DNA from: Chamaecrista fasciculata
Taxonomy: Eukaryota; Streptophyta; Magnoliopsida; Fabales; Fabaceae
Assembly (NCBI GenBank): GCA_003254925.1
Contig: QANZ01053186.1
Span: 203,232-267,231 of the forward strand
Reading direction: 5' to 3'
DNA length: 64,000 bases
A model generated the notes under the pieces. That model searched no databases. It worked only from the letters and a program-made list of their open reading frames with translations, and had not been told where the DNA came from. Shown here piece by piece: positions 47,300 through 59,225 of this stretch. The first letter of the stretch is position 1; every line of letters starts with the position of its first letter. A program made the position numbers and the translations under genes.

Positions 47300-47580
47300 G
47301 TTCTAGAGCCTTCTACCATACTCTAGACCATTAGGCTTCCACAACCTTCTAGAACCTTTCACATCCTTCTAGAGTCGTGTAGAGACTTCTAGATCCTTCT
47401 AGATAGTTCTACACCCTTCTAGAAGATTCCACACCCTTCTAGAAGATTCCACACACTTCTAGAACATTCTACACACCTCTAGAATATTCTACACACTTCT
47501 ACACAATTCTAGTACTTTCTAGAGAATTCTTTCATTCTCTAGTCTTATGGAGAGAATTCTAGAGAATTCTTGAGCCTTCA
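47300..47580. repeat. 20-bp-period minisatellite rich in heat-shock elements
   Basis: The ttctag core recurs about every 20 bp (for example 47347, 47367, 47387, 47417, 47437, 47457). Perfect TTCTAGAA occurs at 47347, 47417, 47437 and 47457. Three-part elements of the form TTCnnGAAnnTTC occur at 47417-47429, 47437-47449 and 47457-47469, matching the HSF binding rule. The host unit may be an old retrotransposon LTR, but no ends were found. Confidence 0.85.
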
Positions 47581-48247
47581 TAGACGGGTCGTGACGATGG
47601 ACATTGGCTGATTTTATTTGTAGTCCCTCTGTTCTAGTATTTTCATGTAGTTTTATCTAGTTTCTTTTTGTTTGCCCAGTTTTACCTTATTTATTATTGA
47701 ATTCCTCTTCTACTAAAAAAAAAGTGTAAATTTACAGTCATTTGTGTGGGGAGAAAGTCCGTTGAAGTTCTATTTTATAAATTAAGATTGCAAAATTTTA
47801 AAAATTAGTTGACATGTCATAATTATGAACCAAACAAAAGGAACTTCAACTTTATGAGCAGAACTCTGAATGTTTCCATGATTATTGAGATCTACTTTTC
47901 TCAAAAATTTGATGAGAGCAATTTTATTCAGTTTCATAAATCAGTAGGTTTGATTCGAAAGACAAATGGCCAACACAAAATTTCATCCCTGAAAAAGAAG
48001 AAAAATAGACATTGCTTAAATTGCATGCATCTACACTCTCTAATCAATACTGTCATTCCTTCCTAACAAGCTAGTAGCCTAATACACCTTAAATTACGTT
48101 AAGCAATCTCCTAGTACACGTCACTACAAACACAAGAGAAAACGAGAATTACAGAGTCAAGCAGACAGAACAAGCATAATAATAACACAATGTACAAGGA
48201 AGCTGAATACATAAATAACCAAGCAGCCATCAACAATCCCCAGATTT
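47581..48247. other. Intergenic DNA
   Basis: No gene is supported. The 85-codon frame at 47809-48066 has no known relative. The last part is the 3' side of the secreted-peptide gene. Confidence 0.5.
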
Positions 48248-49704
48248 CTAATTAAAATCTCCAGGCGTGGGAGCAGCAGGAGGAGAAGGTCTGGGGATGT
48301 ATGGGTTGAGAGGAGAGCCATGCTCAATAGGTCCAGGTTTTAAAGAGGCTTTTGAGCTTGGTGCTGGATCAATGGGATTATAATCTTCCACACTCACATT
48401 ACCCATATCAACCTTCTTCTTGCTACTGATACCACTGTCATTTTCCTGAGATTTTGGAGTGCAACGAAGATATAACATATAAGATATCATTAGGTAACAA
48501 GTCTCTTTGGGGGACCAGGCTTCCATTCTTTTGAGTGTAAATATACAATTTCCTCTTTAAAAGATAGACAATTTAACAACTCAATCTCTGAAAGTTTGGT
48601 TTACACATTTTAATCTTTGAAAGTTGTAGAAACAATATAACTTAATCCCTCAGGTCTATTTTTAAGGACTAATTTGCAGGGACAAAAAAACTTAAATATA
48701 TTGTTTTCAATACTTTCAGAGACAAAAAAAAAAATATAAACACTTTCAAAAATTGGATTGTGAAGTGATATGCCTTTTAAATACTAATTATTTATATATT
48801 TCCTCTGGTTTTAACTTTTTAAGCAACTTGACTAGAGGGTGGATCTTAAAGTCAATGGATTAAAAGCATATGTACCTTTAACTTCCTGTTTACTGCAATC
48901 ATTGGTGAACTATCAGCACAGTTGGTAGAGACCAAATCTAGGATTACATTAAGAAACAAGGTAGGTGTTATTTCGTTCAGCTTGTAGAAATATATGGCTA
49001 TCCATGCTGTAGCTTACACTACTATGAAATTCAAAAGAGACTAGAGTTGAAAATGAAAGGTACAACACGTGTCAATTCAGCTTAGTCAGACAGTGTAGAT
49101 TATATCTTTTATTTTACTTTTTTTATATAAAAAAAAACTCAGAAATGAAAAAAGCTGATAATTGTACCTTTCAAGTAGGCTAGCATATGCATGCATGACA
49201 GAAGAAGATAAGGAAATGCCAACTGTATAGAGTATGGAGCAAGTGTCTCCGAACTGTTAAAATTTCAGGATAGGAGCAAACTCGAAAACTTGAGGTTCAG
49301 GCATTCTTCACTATGGCCTATTTATGAATCATATGTTGCAATTCTAAACTTATCAAAACACTCTAGTTTTAGGCATTCACCACCGTCTGTTAATTGTGAT
49401 TTGTAGATCTTAAAGTTTAAAAATCATCGCTCACAATGGCACTGACAATTTACCAACTACAGTGATTCATAATGGAAAGTTGGAAACTAACAGAAAGTTA
49501 CAAACTAATTAATGTGAAAATTGACTAGAAAAGGAAAAATCATTCAAAAGGCCTCAAATGCAAGACATTTCTAAAACCAGTAAAAAAAATTGCAAAGAAA
49601 AATAAATGAGAGACAAAGGATTTACCAGGAAACAAGGAGCCACGAAAGAAGGTCAATGTTGTTCCGAGCACTATGAGTAAAGCCCAAAACCCAGAAAGCT
49701 TCAT
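48248..49704 (-). CDS. Small secreted protein with proline-rich C-terminal motif, 3 exons
   Basis: Minus-strand exons 49704-49626, 48937-48876 and 48445-48248 join in frame to 112 residues; the introns are GT-AG. The N-terminus MKLSGFWALLIVLGTTLT is a typical signal peptide, so the product should enter the secretory pathway. The middle is variable; the C-terminus has VEDYNPIDPAPSS, then KASLKPGPIEHGSPLNPYIP, and ends PGDFN. The Pro-rich, basic-flanked tail is like the precursors of plant post-translationally modified peptides (CEP/PIP/IDA-type), and I recall conserved uncharacterised plant proteins with this tail. Exon 2 acceptor was chosen at 48937 because it alone keeps the frame. Function and processing are inference. 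Confidence 0.75.
48550..48785. mobile_element. Small foldback element in an intron of the secreted-peptide gene
   Basis: The left arm (aacaactcaatctctgaaag) and right arm (gagacaaaaa..ctttcaaaaattgg..) are imperfect inverted complements within the second intron (48446-48875). Confidence 0.5.
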
Positions 49705-50349
49705 GATATCAGTGTTGAGTGTTCACTATTGAAGCCAGTGTGAGCCCTCGAATCAAATCACAACATAAGTCACTGAAAAAGCAACGATTTTTTTTTGGGG
49801 GGAGGGGGTTTTAATTAGAGGGTATTTAGTGAGGTAGAAAAATAGAGGCAAAGTTTAAGGGATTACCTTGAAAGTCGAAACAGAGGAGAGGTTGAAGATT
49901 GAAGAGGGGAAGACGAGGTTCCGAAAAGGCCAAAATCATGTCTTTGAGAGGAAAGGAGTGGTTGGAATAAAAACAAAAAATGAAAATGAAAATGAAATGT
50001 GGGGGTGGGTAATTAATAATGAATGGAAGCATGTGAGCTTTTATGGTCTTCAATCGCAGGAAGCGATGCAGAAATTAAAGAGTAGTAAATGCTTGCAGAA
50101 TGCAGAAGAGAAAGGAAAGGTAGAGACTTTAATGAAAGCCCAGGCTGTAGTGAAATGCGGACCCCTTGGGCAAGTTTCGGGAAAGTAGACACAAAAGCAG
50201 TTAACAAATTAAATACCCAAAACAGAAGGATTTCAGATTTATGGCAACAATTTTACTGGGGTCGCGCCAACACGTGGGGGCATAGAGCATATCAATTTCG
50301 GTACCGTACATGTGTCCAATGGAGAACAATACAATTAAAAATAAAAAAG
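49705..50349. other. Upstream of the secreted-peptide gene
   Basis: Presumed promoter/leader on the minus strand; a possible 5' leader exon ends near 49866 at a GT (acttccaag-like donor context). Overlapping short frames are unsupported. Confidence 0.4.
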
Positions 50350-50880
50350 TTCAAATTGCAAATTTAGTTCCTTGTCTTTTAGGTAGGTTACAAATCAGAC
50401 TTTTTTTTTCAAATTTAGTCTCATATATTTTGGACATGTTGCAGTATTGGTTTCATATATTTGCGAAAAGTTTAACCATTAATCTCATCCTAAATTTCGT
50501 CTATCTCTGTCCTTTAAGTATGACGTGGACAACAACTAACTTGAAAGAGATTTTTAATCTCTTTATCTTTAGGCAAGTTATGATTTTGGTCCTATAGCTT
50601 TCTTTCTTTTTTTTTTTTTGTCTTTTTGCAATTTTAGTTCGCACCTTAGCTATCCACATCATATTTAAAATGACAGATGGACGAAATTTAAGATAAGACT
50701 AATAGTTGAGCCTTTTATAAATACATGGGATAATTTTGCAAAAGAAAAAAAAGATAAGGGTCTGATTCTTAACCTTACCAAAAGATAAGGGACCAAATCT
50801 ACAAAAAAAAATATAAATAAGGGCCTAATTGGCAACCTGACCTAAAGATAAAAGACCAAATTTTCACTTTAACAAAAAGA
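50350..50880. mobile_element. Foldback element, family 2 type
   Basis: The left arm ('tttagttccttgtc', 'tatgacgtggac') is mirrored on the right ('ccacatcatatt', 'aagataagggaccaaatc'). The 'tatgacgtgg' block is also present in the 31.4 kb element. No target duplication seen. Confidence 0.65.
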
Positions 50881-51082
50881 AAACTGATTATTTGATTTTT
50901 AAATTTATACTGAATTAATGAATTAGTGTTTGAATAATTAAAATGCACAATTTAATATGTAAAATATTGGAATTGTCAACAATTAAATCCTTAAATTTAA
51001 ATTGAATTTACAGTTATTGGTCACTAAATTCACGCTCAACTTGATACATAACCCAATTCGTTAAAAATTATGATATTTCACG

Positions 51083-51693
51083 TAGGGGTGTACAAAGGGA
51101 CCCAGCAACGGTTAGTAGTCGAAATCAACAAATTAAATTTGACTACTTTGAGTTCCTTAATTTTGTAAATAGTGGTGAGTAGGGTCAATTTCAACGGGAA
51201 AGAATGACTAAAATTCAAGTTTAAAAATAACAATAACACTTAAAGGGAAGAGAGTTGTGAATTATGATTCTAGACCCGGGCCAAGGGTGTTCGTGCCGGG
51301 TCCGGGTCTAGGGTTTCTAGACCCATCCTGGCCCGGAGTACTCTCATTTTTTTAAAAAAAATATTTTTTAAACTTTTACTATACATATTTATATTTATAC
51401 TATTAAATATTTTTTGATCGTAAAAAATACATATCTATTATTATTTTTATTAATTATATATTAAAAATATACATAAAATATATACTTAATCTTAATTAAA
51501 TCAATATTTTTTAACAATTAAGTCAAATTAAATATTTTTATTAATAAAAAATCATTAAATTAATTCAAAATTCATTATTTTACCGATATATACAAGTTAA
51601 AAAATATATGAAATGAATAAATAATGGGTTTAAAAAAAAGACCCGAACGGACCTGACACGAATCTGTCCCAGGCCGACCCGTGTACACCCCTA
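51083..51693. mobile_element. hAT-type non-autonomous element with 8-bp target duplication
   Basis: Terminal inverted repeats TAGGGGTGTAC / GTACACCCCTA bound a 611-bp unit. The flanks ATTTCACG (51075-51082) and ATTTCAAG (51694-51701) differ at one base, as expected for an aged 8-bp hAT duplication. Inside, GC-rich 'gggtccgggtctagg' and 'acccgaacggacct' blocks form subterminal inverted pieces; the middle is very AT-rich. There is no transposase. Confidence 0.85.
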
Positions 51694-52020
51694 ATTTCAA
51701 GGATCAATTTGTTTACTCGATATAAATTTAAAGGACAAAAAAATAAATATTCCCATTAAAAAAGCTTCACTTGCCGCAACAGCATAAACTACATAAAGGT
51801 TAAAAAGTTTAAATTTTAAAAGCCCCATTCATTTTTTTTTCTTCGATTCTAAACCTTTGTCACCCTTAATTTAGACTGGATTGCAATCAAAGTCACAACC
51901 CATTTGAGAATAAGTCATTTGATCTGGTTAGTCCAAACAAATTTCCATTTGATCAAAAGTTTAAGCAGAAATTTTTATTTCACTCATATCTTGTAACCCC
52001 GTACAAATAAACGAATTAAC
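51694..52020. other. AT-rich spacer
   Basis: No gene or element recognised. Confidence 0.5.
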
Positions 52021-52361
52021 TATAATTTTTTTCACGTACTTTAATCAATATACATCTTTTTCAATAATTTTACACCTTATAATTACTTTTACCATTAATT
52101 TTCTAAAGACAAATCACTATTAAAAATATTTTTGTAACAAATTATCCAAATATTAATTTTTTTTTCACAGTAGCTTCTCCCAAACTTCGTTATATAATTT
52201 TTTTTCACATACTTTAACCATTATATATCTTTTCCAGTAATTTTACACCTCATAATTACTTTTACCATGAATTTTATAAACACAAAAGTACTATTAAAAA
52301 TATTTTGACAACAAATTATCTAAATACAGTTTTTTTTTTTAAGTAGCTTCTCCCAAACTTC
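52021..52361. repeat. Tandem duplication, 172-bp unit, two copies
   Basis: The unit starts tataatttttttcac and ends gcttctcccaaacttc. Copies begin at 52021 and 52193 and are about 85% alike by eye, so the duplication is old. Confidence 0.88.
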
Positions 52362-52891
52362 ATCTTATCCTATAAGAAATAAATGACAGGAAGCTAGTAG
52401 TAGAGTCTAACCCAAATATAAAAAATTAATTATCATTAGATTATATATTAAAATAAAAATATAAATTTTATGATACTTCAACAATGAAGATTTTTTTTTT
52501 TTATCTAGCCCAACAATGAAGAATTAAAATGAGAAACGTAGATAATACAAATTGGATTTGCTTACCACTGTCTAGCAGAAAAGCCCATATGTGTCATTCA
52601 TGTAGCCCAACACCGAGACACAGAAGGCTTTGCTATAATTGTCATTTCAGACCCAAAAAGAAAAGAAATGTGATGATTAACTTCGGACTGTTTCAGTCAA
52701 TGACAGTACATTAGTGTGAGACTGAAAGGAATCGTCTTTTACGGGTCGGGTTTCACAGAGGCAATTCTGACATGGGGATGGACGGATGATACTTTAATCT
52801 TTAACTTTGGATACCTAAAAATATATTATTTCTGTACCTTATAGATAGTTAAAATTTTAGACTGGGATTCAACTTTAAAAAATTTTAGAAT

Positions 52892-53092
52892 CAATAATTT
52901 ATTTTTACTAAAACTTTAATTTGGTCTCTCATATATTCACTTTTTAACAATTTAGTCCCTTTTAGATATGGGTGCTGAATTGATAACAAAACAATTTGTA
53001 AAAAATTAAATTGAGAAGAAAAATTTATGAGGGACTGAATTGAGAAAACACTAATATGTGAAGAACCAAAATAGTGCTTTAGTAATTTATTT
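52892..53092. mobile_element. Small foldback element
   Basis: The left arm (ttactaaaactttaatttgg, tctctcatatattcac) is mirrored by the right arm (gtgaagaaccaaaatag, agtaatttatt), spacing about 60 bp. The 72-codon minus-strand frame here is its translation. Confidence 0.6.
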
Positions 53093-56000
53093 TTATAAGT
53101 ACTCGTCAAATTTAAATATTATAATCATCCATATTCTTACAATCTTATTTGAATAGACAGACCGATAAACAGGCCAAAAATAAATAGACAGACCAATAAA
53201 GTAATCGTTTTCCACGGGTTACGTTTGTTTGTTAATCTCATTACTTCCTTGGACCTCATTCTTTATTGTGGGTGTCTTTCGGCCCTATCATTTGTGGGCA
53301 TGTTGATAATTTACATAGTAATAGACAACAATAAGAGAGTGATAATTAGATAATTTAGATAGTAATACACGACAGTAAGAGAGTGATAATTCATTAATAG
53401 AGTTGTTAAAACGAGCTCAATTAATCCATTTAATCTATTTTTTCAATGAGTTGAGTTGATAAAATTCTAACTCATCAAAGATTTTGACTCACTTAATTCA
53501 CGAGTCATGGTGAGCCAATTAAACGCGTTGTGGATTGGTTCACCAATCCACTTATTTATTTTAAAAAAATTATATTTTGAATTTTAAAATAATTATGTTC
53601 TTATAAATTATATGTAAAAAAATAGTATTGTTATATAATAATTAGTTAATTCATCATTATTTTAAATATTTTAATATTAAAAAATATTTAAAATTGGAAA
53701 AAATATTATAAAAAAATAGGTGAGTCAACCTACTGATGAGTTGAATTGAAAAAATTCTAACTCAAAGAATTATAACTCACATGAGTTAGTCATGGTGAGT
53801 TAGAGCCCATGGTGAGCTAGCTTCTATTTTCTTTTTCCTTTGAATCTGCATGTAGTGTTTGAAAATATGTAGTTTCTCGAATTATATCATACTAATTAAA
53901 AGGCTAGTAAACCTGATATAGAACTATAAAAATTGGCTAACCTAATTCCAACCCAACATTAATCTTATTCGGCCATACTTTTATTAAGATCGAGCTCAAA
54001 CAGTCTAATTTAAAAATAGATTAAAAATTCTAGTTCAACTCTGTTTTACAGAACTTAGGACTAACTCTATGAACCTTTATCATTTTTTAAATTTTTTAAA
54101 ATATAAATAAAATGAAAAGTTAAATTATTTTTTTTAATGTGAATCAAAATTAATAAAAAATTGAAAAAATGTCACAAGTTACAATATAAATAATAATTTA
54201 ATATTCTTAAAACTACATAACAAAATTATTATTAATGTCAAAGTGAAAATAAGTTAAAAATATATATATTTTACAATATTATTAATTATTTAACCATCTA
54301 TCATTTTCTACTGAAAAACTACTTTTGACAAATATTTGTTTGCATTTAAAGTGTATAAGATATTAAAAAAATTTTGAATTATAATAATTTAAATATTTTT
54401 TAATAAAAATAAATAATTATAACTGGTATTAATAAAGCCCAATCCTAATCTTATTTAGTCTTACTTTTATTAAGGTTGTTTTCAAAAGACCCTAACTAAA
54501 AAATTAGTTAACTTTTATGACTACTCTAAATTATTTTATAGGATTGTACACTAACCCATAAGACTTAGCTCATTTTTTTTGGTACAGAAGACTTAGCTCA
54601 ATTTAATAGGTCTAATATTATAGATTTTTTTTTTTGCCAAAAGAAATCCTATGCATATATAGTTATATACACATATATAATTAAATTCAAGGATAATTTT
54701 TGTATCTTTAATTATCATAGTTTTCAATAAAAAAAAATTGATAGTAAAAAAAGCTTAATTACATAGTAATAAATCGTGAAAATAAATTTAATTATTATTT
54801 TCAATGTAACGAAGCGGATAAATAAAAGATCAATTTTATTCGTTATTTATTTTCCATATAAGAATGGGCATATCTTGTTTTTTCTTTTCTTTATTTATTT
54901 ATTTATTTTTTTTTTGCCATTAATGGGGGGCACAGCCTATCTTTTAGTCATTCCCATCTTAGATTATGCGTCATCAAAGTCATCGTGTTAGGTCCGCAAC
55001 GTTTGACATTCGTTGGACTATCGTTTTCTTATAGCCTTGTAAATTGTAATCATTGGTAAATACTGTGTGATGACGGATGAATAAAATAACGCATGCTCAA
55101 CAATAGAAACATACTGCATACATATAGGCAGTAAATATAGATCACTGTTATGAGGTCGCTTTGCACAGCTTTCAATTTTCATGCTTATGGAAATGGTTTT
55201 TATTTTTATACTCGCTTTCAGATGATGTATCACAACACGTTGAATGAAGATTTGTAAGTTGTCATTCATAAATTCATTATAATCAAAACCACCCCGGACA
55301 ACGGGATCATTCAATACATCAGAACCTCAACAATTTTGTCCAGTTTCTGGTGTTTGATTAAGACTAATTAGCTACCATTGATTTCATAGTCCATGTAATT
55401 GTATGCATTTTGTGATCTTAGTCCTATTGCTAATTTGTTTGTGTTGTACTGCTAATCTATATATATAGCATCCTAAGCTACACCATTATCGATCATCTCG
55501 TTGCTTGACATACAAGTAATTTAATTGCCTTGACATTTACAGCAAATTAATTGATGGATGCATGTCTTTAGCATGAAAATCACCAAGCAAATATCATTTT
55601 CTATTAACTATTACCCGGGAATCTCTCTACAATTGTTAATCGTTAATTCTTGCGATTGCATATTCTTTCACACTATCTTTATCAGAAAATTACTTTCATA
55701 CATCATTAATGAGTGCTCTTGGCATGATGCTGACCTCCAAAGATTGCAGAGCTGTAAGAATTGACTCAATTGTGTATTGTTTATACATATTATCATTCGG
55801 GATTATCATTTAGGTCCCTGAATCTTGATTGTGAATTTGGTTGGTGCATATATAGTCTCACTTTTTCAACTTTTCTTTTCAGAAATTTGGGACCCAGCCT
55901 TATCCTTACTCAAACGAAAAGCAGAGTGGTGGAAAGAGAACGACAATGTCCAATTAATCAAATTAATATATATGCCAATAATTGGTACAGTTCTTGTGTA

Positions 56001-56909
56001 AAGTTGATTATGTGTTCAATGATTTGCTTTCACAACTTGTTGCAAACGAAAACATAAAGAAGTGTTGTACCGAAAAAAAATAAAGAACATAAAGAAGTGA
56101 AAAGCATAAAAAGCAAGGTGCTTAGCCTATGTGGTTAGCATTAACGAGTGGTAGGACCATTCCAGCTAATAGCCACCATAAAGCAGAACAAACAAGTTAT
56201 TCAGGTTGGAAAAACTACCACTCAAATGTCTGTATGATTACACATTTCTCGTTTCCTGCGTCTCTCAAATCATTGACCTTTTTTTCTTGCTAAGAATTTA
56301 TACCCCATAACTACAATCAGCAATTCGGATTTACTCCCTAATCTTATAACTACTAATTACTAGCCGTATTGTGAGGAGGATGCCAATATCTCTTTGGACA
56401 TTTGAAACTGAGTGGTTCTTCCACCATACATATTTGTGGATCATAATTAACAATCTTTCAATCTCAGTGGACTAGTAGTTGATAAGAAACTTATTAATTT
56501 ATCATGTTTACCCAATTGCATACTATTTTTCAACATAAAATATAGCATACTAGCAGCCTAGTGGCCGTATAGTGAAAGATTTGCTACACTTTTGTTTTGG
56601 TACATCTTTGATTGGTCAGTGCAGTTTAAAGGCGAAACCCACTTGTTCAGCCTCGGCGATATATATATAAATTCACCCCATCCCCATATCCCCATATATA
56701 TATCATCTAAGATTTTGAGTGCTACTGAGATTCCTGTTGGAAGCATAAAAAAATGTGAAACGAAAATGAGGGTATAGTTTAGCAGTAAAAGAAATCTTTA
56801 CCGATTATCCCCATAGAATTTGACAGTTTTCCAAATCAACAATAAATACCTGTCATCCCAGCATTTCTAAGGCAAGGAAGCCAAACAAGTTCTCAATTGG
56901 CTTGAAAAG
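53093..56909. other. Intergenic DNA with diverged direct repeats
   Basis: A motif like 'gagttgaattgaaaaaattctaactc' occurs near 53450 and 53738, and a block 'aatcttattta..ttacttttattaag' near 53960 and 54450; these suggest old duplicated elements. Frames at 54776, 55018, 55558 and 55761 are not recognised. Confidence 0.5.
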
Positions 56910-59225
56910 ATGAAGTTTCAGATTTTGAGGTTTCTTTTTCTTCCCATTGCTGTGCTGCTAATTTTGCATGGCGAATACACCAAAGCAGAGAAAAATCCCA
57001 AACAACATGCAAAGAAAACATACATAATTCAAATGGATAAGTCCAACATGCCTACAATCTTCAGCGATCATCTTCACTGGTACGACTCGTCTCTAAAATC
57101 AGTATCAGGCAAAGCAGAGAGGCTCTACACATACCAGCATGTAATTCACGGATTCTCCACCATTCTTACTTCCCAGGAAGCTGAATTACTGGCAAATCAA
57201 CCAGGAATCCTCTCAGTGATTCCTGAAGTAAGATACGAGCTTCACACAACAAGAACACCAGAATTCCTCGGATTGGAAAAAACAAACACTCTCGCGCAGG
57301 CCTATGGAAAACAGAGTGATGTAATTATCGGAGTACTCGACACCGGAGTCTGGCCGGAGCTCAAAAGTTTCGACGACACCGGACTCGGGCTGGTACCCGG
57401 TAACTGGAAAGGGCAGTGCGAGACTGGAAACAACTTCAATTCGTCAAATTGCAACAGGAAACTTGTTGGAGCAAGGTCTTTCTATAGTGGGTATGAAGCT
57501 GCTTTTGGACCCATTGACGAAACCTCAGAATCGAAGTCACCCCGGGACGACGACGGCCATGGAACTCATACATCAACGACGGCCGGCGGGTCTGCGGTGG
57601 CCGGAGCAAGTTTGTTTGGTTTTGCTCAAGGGACGGCGAGAGGGATGGCCACGCAAGCTCGAGTGGCGATTTACAAGGTGTGTTGGCTTGGTGGTTGTTT
57701 CTCGTCGGACATCGCCGCCGGAATCGACAAGGCCATAGAAGACGGCGTCAATATTCTCTCCATGTCTATCGGAGGAGGCTCAACTGATTATTACAGAGAT
57801 ATTGTTGCAATTGGGTCTTTCTCTGCTACTTCCCATGGAATACTAGTTTCCACGTCGGCCGGAAATGCAGGACCGAGTCCGGGAAGCTTGTCGAATGTTG
57901 CGCCGTGGATAACCACCGTCGGCGCCGGCACTCTCGACCGTGACTTCCCTGCGTATATCACTCTCGGAAACGGCAAGTCATACACCGGCGTTTCTCTTTA
58001 CAGTGGAAAACCATTACCTGACTCCCCAATTCCACTTGTGTACGCCGGTAACGCAAGCTCTGTTTCCGGCGGAAACCTCTGTCAATCGGAGACTCTGAAT
58101 CCCGCCAAAGTTTCAAAAAAGATCGTGATTTGCGATCGAGGAGGGAGTCCTAGAGCAGAGAAAGGAATCGCAGTGAAAAGAGCTGGAGGAATTGGGATGA
58201 TTCTGGCGAACAACGGCGACTACGGAGAAGAACTTCTCGCCGACTCACACCTCATTCCGGCGGCAGCTTTAGGCCAGAAAGCCAGCGACGCCGTGAAGAC
58301 ATATTCATTCTCTAATCCCAATCCGACGGCGAAGATCACTTTCGGAGGAACCCAATTGGGAGTTCAACCGTCGCCGGTGGTGGCAGCTTTCAGTTCAAGA
58401 GGTCCCAATATGGTAACTCCGACGATATTAAAACCCGATTTGATCGCTCCGGGAGTGAACATTCTAGCAGGTTGGACCGGAGCGGCAGGCCCAACCGGAT
58501 TATCCTACGACACAAGGCACGTGAGCTTCAACATCATTTCGGGGACTTCCATGTCGTGCCCTCACGTGAGCGGATTAGCCGCCATTGTTAAAGGAGCTCA
58601 TCCAGAATGGAGTCCCGCAGCTATAAAATCAGCTCTCATGACAACGGCTTATAATTCCTACAAGAATGGTCAAACCATCAAGGACATTGCTTCAGGTCAA
58701 CCCGCTACGCCGTTTGATTTTGGTGCAGGACACGTGGACCCTGTATCGGCCCTCAATCCTGGACTCGTTTATGATATTACCGTGGATGACTATTTCAGCT
58801 TCTTCTGTGCATTGAACTACACTTCCCGTCAAATAAAGCTTGCTACCAGAAGAGACTTCACTTGTAACTCAAGAAAGACATACAGAGTTGAAGATTTCAA
58901 CTACCCATCTTTCGCTGTGGCTCTGGAAACTGCTTCAGGCAAAAGGGGTGGATCTGGTGGGGTAACAAGTGTGATATATAAGAGGGTATTAACCAATGTG
59001 GGGACTCCGGGGAGTTATAAAGTTTCAGTGTCGTCGCAATCTCCGTCGGTGAAGATTGTGGTGGATCCACAAATACTTAGTTTCATTCAAGTGAATGAGA
59101 AGAAGAGTTACACGGTGACATTCACTTCTGTTTCGTTGCCATCTGGCACAACTAGTTTCGCTCATTTGGAATGGTCAGATGGAAAGCATAGAGTGGCTAG
59201 TCCCATAGCTTTGAGTTGGACATAA
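56910..59225 (+). CDS. Subtilisin-like serine protease, SBT1 group, intronless
   Basis: A single-exon frame of 771 residues. A signal peptide spans about 1-26. An inhibitor I9 prodomain spans about 36-113 (YIIQMDKSNMP ... LHTTRTPEFLGL). The catalytic triad is Asp144 (VLDTGVWPE), His217 (DDDGHGTHT) and Ser547 (SGTSMSCPH), with the oxyanion Asn at 319 (SAGNAGPS). A PA insert lies between His and Ser (about 340-480), and an FN3-like tail ends the protein (NYPSFAV ... VSPIALSW-type). Length and lack of introns match SBT1 subtilases (for example SBT1.7/ARA12 in seed-coat mucilage release). It is an apoplastic protease; substrate is not known. All key residues are present. Confidence 0.96.
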   Translation: MKFQILRFLFLPIAVLLILHGEYTKAEKNPKQHAKKTYIIQMDKSNMPTIFSDHLHWYDSSLKSVSGKAERLYTYQHVIHGFSTILTSQEAELLANQPGILSVIPEVRYELHTTRTPEFLGLEKTNTLAQAYGKQSDVIIGVLDTGVWPELKSFDDTGLGLVPGNWKGQCETGNNFNSSNCNRKLVGARSFYSGYEAAFGPIDETSESKSPRDDDGHGTHTSTTAGGSAVAGASLFGFAQGTARGMATQARVAIYKVCWLGGCFSSDIAAGIDKAIEDGVNILSMSIGGGSTDYYRDIVAIGSFSATSHGILVSTSAGNAGPSPGSLSNVAPWITTVGAGTLDRDFPAYITLGNGKSYTGVSLYSGKPLPDSPIPLVYAGNASSVSGGNLCQSETLNPAKVSKKIVICDRGGSPRAEKGIAVKRAGGIGMILANNGDYGEELLADSHLIPAAALGQKASDAVKTYSFSNPNPTAKITFGGTQLGVQPSPVVAAFSSRGPNMVTPTILKPDLIAPGVNILAGWTGAAGPTGLSYDTRHVSFNIISGTSMSCPHVSGLAAIVKGAHPEWSPAAIKSALMTTAYNSYKNGQTIKDIASGQPATPFDFGAGHVDPVSALNPGLVYDITVDDYFSFFCALNYTSRQIKLATRRDFTCNSRKTYRVEDFNYPSFAVALETASGKRGGSGGVTSVIYKRVLTNVGTPGSYKVSVSSQSPSVKIVVDPQILSFIQVNEKKSYTVTFTSVSLPSGTTSFAHLEWSDGKHRVASPIALSWT

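Noticed and set aside
48508..48527. miR166-like string (gggaccaggcttccattc)
   Set aside because: It differs from the conserved miR166 at several bases and sits in the terminal intron/exon border of the secreted-peptide gene; no complementary arm for a precursor hairpin is visible nearby.
56558..56746. 62-codon minus-strand frame upstream of the subtilase
   Set aside because: No recognisable family; lies in the subtilase promoter region.
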